From assembly GCA_002633005.1 (NCBI GenBank), contig NMRA01000822.1, forward strand, positions 17,380 through 81,379: a stretch of DNA of 64,000 nt. The letters run 5' to 3'. Source of the stretch: Phoronis australis (taxonomy: Eukaryota > Phoronida > Phoronidae). Under the pieces are notes generated by a model. That model made no database searches. It was not told the DNA's origin and worked only from the letters and a program-made list of their open reading frames with translations. A program made the position numbers and the translations under genes. Shown here piece after piece: positions 56,443-64,000 of the stretch. Each line of letters opens with the position of its first letter. Positions within the stretch are counted from its first letter, which is position 1.

Positions 56443-59400
56443 TATATTTAGACTTACTTGCATCATCGTGGCTATACCTTGTTACCGTGTGATCCGGCTT
56501 GTTGTTATATGACGTCATATGTATGTAAAGTACTGCACCAAAACTGGTTAAAGACCTGGTCGCACGCGTTGTTAACCCTTATTAAATGGTTAGAGGATGT
56601 TATAGGGATCCAAGAAGTACTTACCCCATAACTAATACAAGATCCGTACTTGAAAAAAGTTTAAATGAACGCGCCACTCACGATTCGCTTCTGAACAACC
56701 ACCGCCATTTTGAACTTGCCGCGAACCCGGAAGTACTTAATTCATTCAAGAACCCAGGCCGAGAAAACGCCGTCAGTGTGGATGGACGAGTGCTTGTTAC
56801 CAGCTTGCAAACGGGGATAAAATAATCGACAGCGTGCCTTAATTTTAATGAAATCAAAATACGGACAACTTTATCGAATCTGGTGAAGAAATGTAGCGAA
56901 TAAATTTTGACAGAAATTATTTTGCCAGGCTCGCGACCAGACACTGGCGAACGGTAAATGCATGCGGTTGAAAGCTGTTTTGTCGAAGTAAAATGTTCAA
57001 ATGCCGCATATATTCAAAGGTAGTTTCAGACACTTGCATGAAATTACGGGCTGAACGGTTAGTCCTGTGTCACACTGCCGCGGCAGACCTTAGCTAGCCT
57101 CAGTGCCACCTACCAGTGAAGACTATCGTCGCTGGCCTAACTGGTTGTGGCTACAGGGCTCGCTGAAACGAGGATTATTTAGAATTTGGGTACTTCTGGC
57201 GAACTGTGCAAAGTTGTTGGCTTTCAATAGAGATTTGTTGCCCAGACTTTATATGATCGCACCAATTAAGCCTAAAAGAATGGGGGGCTGGAATTTTTGG
57301 GAATGTCTATCTTTTACTATAAGATTCACTGGGTATGTTCAGAGCTATGAATTGCAGACGCTAAATTTTGGCACTTCCTGTCTTTTAGTGGAATATTGTC
57401 TTATTTTCTACTTTTTTTTCGGAAGCCGTGCTGCTCTTGACTGGGGCAGACCTTTTCCATTTCTCCATATAGGTCGCTCGTTCGAGAATATAAGTATGAC
57501 AAGTCCAATACAAAATGCTATCATTTTTTTATTCATTAACCCAATATGAGGCAAACTTTTAACATAACAAGTAACTTAAAATGTACAATACTTTACAACA
57601 TCTAGCATTACAAACACTATTCAACACATGCGCACAACCAGCCTTCAATAAGGGGGGGCTCGAATTCCCGGCGATGTGGGCCTTTTGCTAAAAAAAGAGT
57701 GGGCGGACTAAAAAAAAACGGGAGCACCACTGTGAATTTCGCGTTTGCACTTCTTTAGTGGACTTTTCTCCCATTTTCTCAGGCTTTTTGTCTCTCGGGG
57801 ACTGACCTTTTTGCCCACTTCGCCAAATGGGGGGGGCTCATTCGAGCCCCCCTGGGTGCGCGCATGCAACAGCAACAGTTTCGATGTTATGAAAGTGGAC
57901 TTACATGTAACTATTACCATGGTGACCAAATAGTGTTTCCTTACACCAGAATTTGACAAGCATGATTAAAAAATATGAAGTTGCAAGGAACAAGCATTAT
58001 AGGCTTGAAGCTTAACAATCCATCATTTCCCAAATTAAGATTATTCATATTGTTGACTTGATAACCTGAATTAAGAAGTAATAAGCTACAAAACATGACT
58101 TGAAAGCAATTGAGACTTAAAATTTATGAAAAATATGAATCATTTTGTGACACCAAATCAAGCCTTGAATAGCAGTTGACAGTCAAACAAAAAACCATTT
58201 CAAAATTATTTCAACTATTTTTTTAGCTTAGTGTAAGATCACCTGAATGGGAAATTCACAGTAAAATTAATTGAATATATCTTATATTTTTGCACAAAAA
58301 ACACGAAAATTGAACAAAGTTCCTTTTTTGTAGCAACGTTTGTCAAAATGTATCAACGTTAAATCTTCACAAATTACAAAGTAGCCGATTGAACATGCCT
58401 TTCAGTTCAGCAAAACTCGCCATGTTGTCGGTGTCGCCAGAAATGAGACGAAGTCCAACGGGAATTGTGAGCACATTTATCACTTAATGAGTAACAACTG
58501 CGAAGCTGAAATTTGGTGAACACTGTTGAGTCGTGCAGAATAGTAAGTAAAGACATGTCTAACTAAATTTCCCCGTAATTTGTTGGCGAAAACAATTTAC
58601 ACAAATCGTAACTTATCCCGCTGTCCTCCAATAAGATGGCCGACGCGATCCAAACAAAGTGACCCAAATTTCGCCACAAAACTTGCAATAACTTTACACT
58701 GCTTGCCCCGATTTTGATACTTTTTCTATTTTTACTGAGTAGAATGCACTGACTTTCCGATGATAGCAAAGTACTTTTTCAAAACGAGAAAAAAAATCAA
58801 AACGAAAAAAATTGGTTCCACCCATACTGGTTCCTAGGTTAGACCGGCCTACGTAAGGAACTAAACACCAGTGCTATTTTAACATAATAAGTACGCCTAA
58901 CATTCCAAAAAAATTCAACGACCACTAACTACAAACTATAAATACACTACATATGCAAACGAATCACGAGATATTACTAATAAAACAAAATAATGAAGAC
59001 TGATCGAGCAAGCGATAGCACATTCAGTTACAAGGAAAAAATGGTGGCTTTCAGGACAAGTTCCTGAACTGATGAGCCGGAAATGTGGGTACGGAAATAA
59101 CCGATGACAGCCGGTAATTATACGCTCACAGAGAAGGGTCAAATACTGTTAAAAATCGCTTTTGGCAAGAAAGGCGAAAAGAATATCAAGAAAGGGTGTT
59201 GAAAATAAGATTTGATGTAGTAAGTATTTTCGGATAGGCCTACTGGAACCACATGGGCAGTTTGAGAGCAGGACTTTAAGCTACAAGACAAGTGGGAAAG
59301 GGTTAACCAGTAAAGTTTTATTTCGTAATAAATTCATCGGAATTTTTAGGTTGTGAAATATAGAAGTTAAGGCATTGAACCACTTAATTATGTCAACAGT

Positions 59401-59963
59401 TTGTCGGAAACTTAGAAACAATCCATCCGGGAATATAAAAATTGAAACATTCCCTGAACTGAGTTGTCTGCAACAGCTTGGTGTCAGCTTCGATCAATTT
59501 CTTAGTTTTCTTGTTCTATTTTCGTGTCTTAGCTTCTGAAATGTACATAGAAATAGAAACATTTCCCTGTGTTGATCACAGCATTGAAAAATAACGGTGG
59601 AAATTGTGCTGATTTGCAGAACTTGAGGTAAGGACTATAGCAAAGCAGAAGTTTTACGCCACGGCCGGCGACCGACGCGAAAAGGCCACGCTTGGTTTCC
59701 CCACTACACCACCGGAAGTATTGGAGTCTGTACGCGCGCAGGGAGGTCAAGTAGGTGACCTCTGCTCGTGTCAGTCAGAGTAGGTGACCTCTAACCATGA
59801 AATCTTTGTTTACTTCCGCAAGTTGAGCTGTTCGTTTCATATTATTAGATCGTTTTGCAACCTAACTCAGGTGCGTTATCTGATGTATTTTTCTGAAAAT
59901 GTCAACATCACACAATACTTTATTATGTACATTAGACCTAATATTTGATTACACTTTCATTCT
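56443..59963. other. Spacer with unrecognised frames and G-rich repeats
   Basis: A frame at 57103-57549 (148 residues, hydrophobic, no motif) is unrecognised and unsupported by splice or signal context. Two G-rich repeat bits in inverted orientation (AATAAGGGGGGGCTCGAATT near 57649 and GGGGGGGCTCATTCGAGCCC near 57829) belong to the family seen at 44472. The rest shows nothing. Confidence 0.5.
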
Positions 59964-60860
59964 TTATTATTTATTTATTTATTTATTTGTACCGATATAA
60001 ATAGGCCTATATACGTACAATGGGGTAGTCTGGCTGGCCCGTCATGATTAGTTGCTTTCCATGGACATACAGACTTAGAAAAATGAAAGACAACACTTAA
60101 ACGATGAATATGAAACTGACATGGAAAGACTGATGAAACAAAATGAATAATAAACAAACTACAAATAGACGGCACTAAAATTATGAGACAACATGAATAA
60201 ATAATGTCTTCATCAATGATTAACAGTAGTTAATAAAAGTACACGAAATCATGTATATCATCATGTATATAGATAAAAAATAGGTTGGTCTGAGGATATT
60301 TATGGCACATTTGGTACACAGAACACTTCTGATTAAATTGACTTCTAATAATTATGGTTTTAAAACTTACTAAGGATGATGCTGATTTGGAATCGGAGGG
60401 GAAAGTACTCCGCCAGAAATAAGCCCCGCTGTATTAAATGATTTTTTACCAGTTTCATTTCTGGTTTTTGAGCAAATTGAAATTGGATGGTTGTGAGACC
60501 CTATGTCATCGTGTATTATCATTATTCCCATCTCCATATTGAGGTTTTCAATATTAATATATCTCACACCAACTCACTGGTTTTTGAGCAAATTGAAACT
60601 GGATGGCTGTGAGGCCCTATGTCATCGTGTATTATCATTATTCCCATCTCCATATTGAGGTTTTCAATATTGATATATCTCACACCAACTCCCAGAATAA
60701 TGCGTGCAGCCATATTTTGAATAGCCTGACAGTTTTCATATCCATGTAAGATGCAGCGCCCCACAACGGGAGGCAGTAATCCAGGTGAGCTTGAATGACG
60801 ATTGTGTTGAAAAGGGTTTTCAGTGTCAAATAATACACCCACATAATTTGAACATTGAGG
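59964..60860 (-). pseudogene. CR1/L2-like LINE 3' remnant with AAAT-type tail
   Basis: Minus strand from about 60860: TLFNTIVIQAHLDYCLPLWGAA, then after a frame change IQNMAARIILGVG, matching the Y..LV.PHFDYC..LWG...LQNMAARIILG block at the end of CR1/L2/RTE-type reverse transcriptases. On the same strand the segment ends in repeated AAAT units (59964-59989), as such LINEs do. A 116-bp internal tandem duplication (60461-60691) is present. Not functional. Confidence 0.7.
60461..60691. repeat. 116-bp tandem duplication within the LINE remnant
   Basis: 60461-60576 is repeated at 60577-60691 with few substitutions (both contain TTTTTGAGCAAATTGAAA and ATGTCATCGTGTATTATCAT). Confidence 0.92.
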
Positions 60861-60874
60861 GTTGTGCATGTCCG

Positions 60875-61074
60875 CAGAGGCAGATCTACAGGTGTGGTTC
60901 AACCCACCGCTCCCCCCTCGACACACGACCAAAAGTAAAAATTGAAAAAAATGTCGCCAGAAAAACAAAATCAGCTACTAAAAACTACAAAGATCTTACA
61001 CGGGAGGGTGTTTGCTACGCGCCTCGGATTCGCTCGAATCCTATACCCCCACTGAAAACGTAGATTTGCCACTG
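60875..61074. mobile_element. Small TIR element of the CAGTGGCRGATCTA family
   Basis: The left end CAGAGGCAGATCTACA and the right end read in reverse, CAGTGGCAAATCTACG, are inverted repeats 200 bp apart. It contains a CCCCCC tract and the palindrome GGATTCGCTCGAATCC. No clear target duplication; noncoding. Probably a hAT-type MITE. Confidence 0.5.
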
Positions 61075-61566
61075 GTCCAATTAATTTCTGGTTATCGTTT
61101 TTACCATGTCATCAACCGAATTCAATAATTTATGTTGAGAACATCTCGAGCAAATTAGGTCAAAGAAAGAGCGTTACACGGTGGTTGCCATTACCGATGA
61201 TACCGAGAGGAGGAACAGCCATTTAAGTAGGCAAAATGCAACATTTTGGTAATTTTCAACGAGTGAGTATTTGCTATTCTGGCTATTTAGGCTTGTCCCC
61301 ATATAGCGACAGGACTGGTAAAAGCTACAGCTTCATCCACTTCTTGGCGAGGAAAAAATTCATGAGAATGTTAATTTCTGAATAAGCGCAGGCTTCACAC
61401 TTTGTGAGATTCTCTCATGCATATACATACACATCACGTGATTATAGGGTTTGTGTTGCACCGGTTCCCATACTCCTACCAATTACTGCATTTGGTCAAT
61501 CGATCTGGGTTGCTCTGCATTGTGTTGGTCTTACCATCTACACCACAGCTTGCCTTGCACAAGTTC

Positions 61567-61900
61567 TTTGATAGATGTAACTTAAACACTCTTAACGTTC
61601 CAGTTTCAATCATTCATTGAGAACAGCATATTTGTTAATTCATAACACGTGTATGAATATATATGTGTGAGTATGAAGTGCTACGATCACCAGTATTGGA
61701 AATGTCAGTATGACACACATTCAATCATCAACCCTAGCATGCATGCACATGCCTGTACATGTACATAGAAATATGCGTGCGAGAGCTCGTGAACTCCAGG
61801 ATCTAGGACATGTCGTAAGAAGGGACTAACCACAACTTTCGAAGGAAACTTTACTTGATACTTAAATGAAGTACCAAAAGTTTTTCTATTGTTCCCTCAG
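61567..61900. repeat. Left copy of a duplication around a single n
   Basis: Nearly identical to 61902-62232, up to the n at 61901. Small indels distinguish the copies. Probably overlapping contig ends left unmerged. Confidence 0.9.
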
Positions 61901-61901
61901 N

Positions 61902-62232
61902 TTTGATAGATGTAACTTAAACACTCTTAACGTTCCAGTTTCAATCATTCATTGAGAACTGCATATTTGTTAATTCATAACACATGTATGAATATATGTG
62001 TGTGAGTATATGAAGTGCTACGATCACCAGTATTGGAAATGTCAGTATGACACACATTCAATCATCAACCCTAGCATGCATGCACCTGCATGTACATAGA
62101 AATATGCGTGCGAGAGCTCGTGAACTCCAGGATCTAGGATATATCGTAAGAAGGGACTAACCACAACTTTCGAAGGAAACTTTCACTTGATACTTAAATG
62201 AAGTGCCAAAAGTTTTTCTATTGTTCCCTCAG
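61902..62232. repeat. Right copy of the duplication around a single n
   Basis: Starts TTTGATAGATGTAACTTAAA as at 61567 and ends GTTCCCTCAG as at 61900. Confidence 0.9.
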
Positions 62233-63165
62233 GGGGTGCCCCCATACCTGCCTGTGAGAGCTCAGATAGGATACTCCTATGTAATCCATTTATTTACCAA
62301 GCAGTCTACACACAGTGATCCCAACAGAAGGACCACATAAAACGCCCCCTCCTCCTTTCCCCAGGCTTGGGACTGGCAAGATGCAACACTTAACAGTATG
62401 ATGCAACTTGGCGGAGTTAGGCATTGTGGTTTAAACTGGACAAGCTAAACAGAACTGGCACAGTGGATTTTTGGAAATAATTCTCAGAAAAATAACACTT
62501 AAAACTGCATTTCCTAGATTATACATTGTCAAACAAGAGCAACATAAGAGGTTGAAATGTGCTGGTGAATGCATCGCTAATGGTGTGCTTCTGGGGTGTA
62601 TATTTATATCATAAAAATGGCCACTAGACGGCACAAAATACATCTTCTTGTGAGGAAGTTTAATTTTTTTAATTTTTGTGATACATGTGTCCATACACTA
62701 TAGACAACAGATTTGCAACTCCACTCAAGGCATAGCACACTCAGCTTACGGTTAGTGTATTCTGACGGGAAATTTTTGCATCTATTTTACTGTCCACTAA
62801 AACGAAAAAAATTATTTTGGTATTGAAACGCTGTGCAAAGTCTTCCAGTAGTAGAACTATTGGTATCGTGCTACTACCACCTGACCACACAACGACCATT
62901 ATTAGTAGACAATGTACTTGCCAGAAGTAAAACATGCTATGTCTGCCAGGTGTCGAACAACCAATCAGTTTTTATTAAACAAAAATTGACAAATTTTAAA
63001 AATGGTCACGAAGATATGACTTCCCAAACTACAGCTCATTTTGGCACATCTTTTCTGATATTTTGAAGGGGGTAGGCCAATTTGGGGCACTCCTGGGCCC
63101 TTACTAAGGCCAAAAAAGTATGATACTTACATTTCTAGAGAGGACAAACAAGGGGCTATCAGATG
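62233..63165. other. Spacer without recognisable gene
   Basis: Only short motif-free frames. Confidence 0.5.
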
Positions 63166-63690
63166 CACAAAAAATTTTGAAATCGAAAACAAAATTATTT
63201 TGGACCCAAAAAGGACCCTTGGGTGGGTCACTTTGGTGGGCCACTATTACCTTATTAGCGGGCCGAACACGCTGAATCTTGGGGGCTGACCATTTGGAAG
63301 ATTGGCCTTTCAAATAAGAACAGAAACTTTAAAATCGAAGACAAAAAGTTTTTTGACCGAAAAAAGGAGGCCGAAAAATTTTTTGTCTCCAATTTCAAAA
63401 ATTCTTTTCCAGATCGAGGTAGAATGTTGAGAAACTAAAGCCCACCAAGTTCGAGTTGGATTGGATCATTAATAAGGTCACACGGCAAGATCAAAGTTGG
63501 AAAACATTATTTTTAGGCCTTTTCACGCCTAAAAAATTTTTGACCCCGATTTCAAAACTTCTTTCATTGTTGGATAGTCCTTTACTTACTGACTCCAAAA
63601 ACAAGTCTCCACTTCTGGTAAGCCCTAATAAGATCACAGCGGAGGATCAAAGTTGGTCTCTACAAGTAATTTTAACAAAGGGAATACTAT
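63166..63690. repeat. Degenerate tandem repeat, period about 155 bp
   Basis: AAAAATTTTTTG...ATTTCAAAA(A/C)TTCTTT blocks recur at about 63373 and 63530, and AATAAG(G)TCACA.....GATCAAAGTTGG at about 63471 and 63628. An earlier, weaker unit begins near 63170. Strongly diverged. Confidence 0.6.
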
Positions 63691-64000
63691 CATTTATCAT
63701 AAGCATTCGGTTCAAGCCCGTGTTGCAGATTCTTTAACTTCAGGTCTACCAGGGTTTACCTTAAATGTTTCCTTATCTTTATCCTCCGGATTCCTCTTAA
63801 TATTTCCATAACTTAAGTTTACACTAAGGTTAGTTTCAAGATTTTCCTTATCGTTAATTTAATAGATGTTTTGTATGCACTTGAAACAATACTATGTTAC
63901 CCCTACTTGCATTTTTTGCAAATTTCAAAACTTTAACTGAGTGCAAATAATAATACGCACTGCTCATCTGAAAGTGCAGGAAAGTCATCTTTAGTCCATA

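Noticed and set aside
57103-57549. Frame of 148 residues with hydrophobic stretches.
   Set aside because: No recognisable family, not bounded by splice or poly(A) signals. Left as unrecognised.
1-64000. CRISPR array, operon structure or bacterial origin.
   Set aside because: No regularly spaced repeats with unique spacers, long gene-poor spacers, and introns, LINEs and poly(A) signals throughout. The DNA is eukaryotic.

Overview
The window looks like nuclear DNA of a metazoan, most likely a marine invertebrate. It is AT-leaning and intron-bearing, with large repeat-filled spacers and few genes. It carries a single-exon TRIM protein with an NHL-like C-terminus and many decayed retroelements (Penelope-like, several LINE types, a solo LTR) plus DNA transposons. 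This gene and repeat content fits lancelets, hemichordates and similar groups, but the sequence alone does not fix the species. Four single 'n' characters and two N runs mark scaffold joins. Most of them are flanked by duplicated sequence, so part of the structure is assembly-made.

Layout. 1-1.9 kb: a TRIM E3-ligase-like gene on the + strand. 2.2-4.3 kb: a diverged 1-kb tandem duplication. 8.2 kb: a MITE. 10-13.3 kb: two copies of one segment around a 410-base gap, one copy carrying a LINE insertion that the other lacks. 18.3-19.3 kb: a broken Penelope-like element.

19.5-51.1 kb (- strand): the main content, three paralogous genes called A, B and C here. Each encodes a protein with a GlnD/DUF294-like nucleotidyltransferase core followed by kinesin-light-chain-type TPR repeats. 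All three share one exon plan: a very short first coding exon ending in phase 1, then one giant exon. A and B also share a noncoding first exon and promoter region. B (exons at 42.8, 39.3 and 33.7-30.3 kb) is intact and encodes about 1143 residues. A (26.7, 25.1 and 24.0-19.5 kb) has several frame lesions and a suspicious join. C (51.1 and 50.4-49.0 kb) is cut by a join.

The introns and spacers of the cluster hold a solo LTR (36.2-37.1 kb), a non-autonomous hAT-like element (39.6-41.9 kb), LINE debris and short repeat families. 51.9-52.8 kb: a duplicated segment around a 32-base gap. 54.3 kb: a tRNA-like SINE head. 55.7-56.4 kb: a LINE RNase H remnant and a 70-bp fold-back repeat. 60-61 kb: another LINE remnant with an AAAT-type tail. 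61.6-62.2 kb: a duplication around a single n. 63.2-63.7 kb: degenerate repeats.

How the genes may relate: TRIM-NHL proteins and expanded NTase-TPR proteins are both lineage-expanded families in invertebrates. A role in innate sensing or signalling is possible for the NTase-TPR family, but that is inference. No substrate or pathway can be read from the sequence. I found no CRISPR array, rRNA gene or convincing functional tRNA gene.
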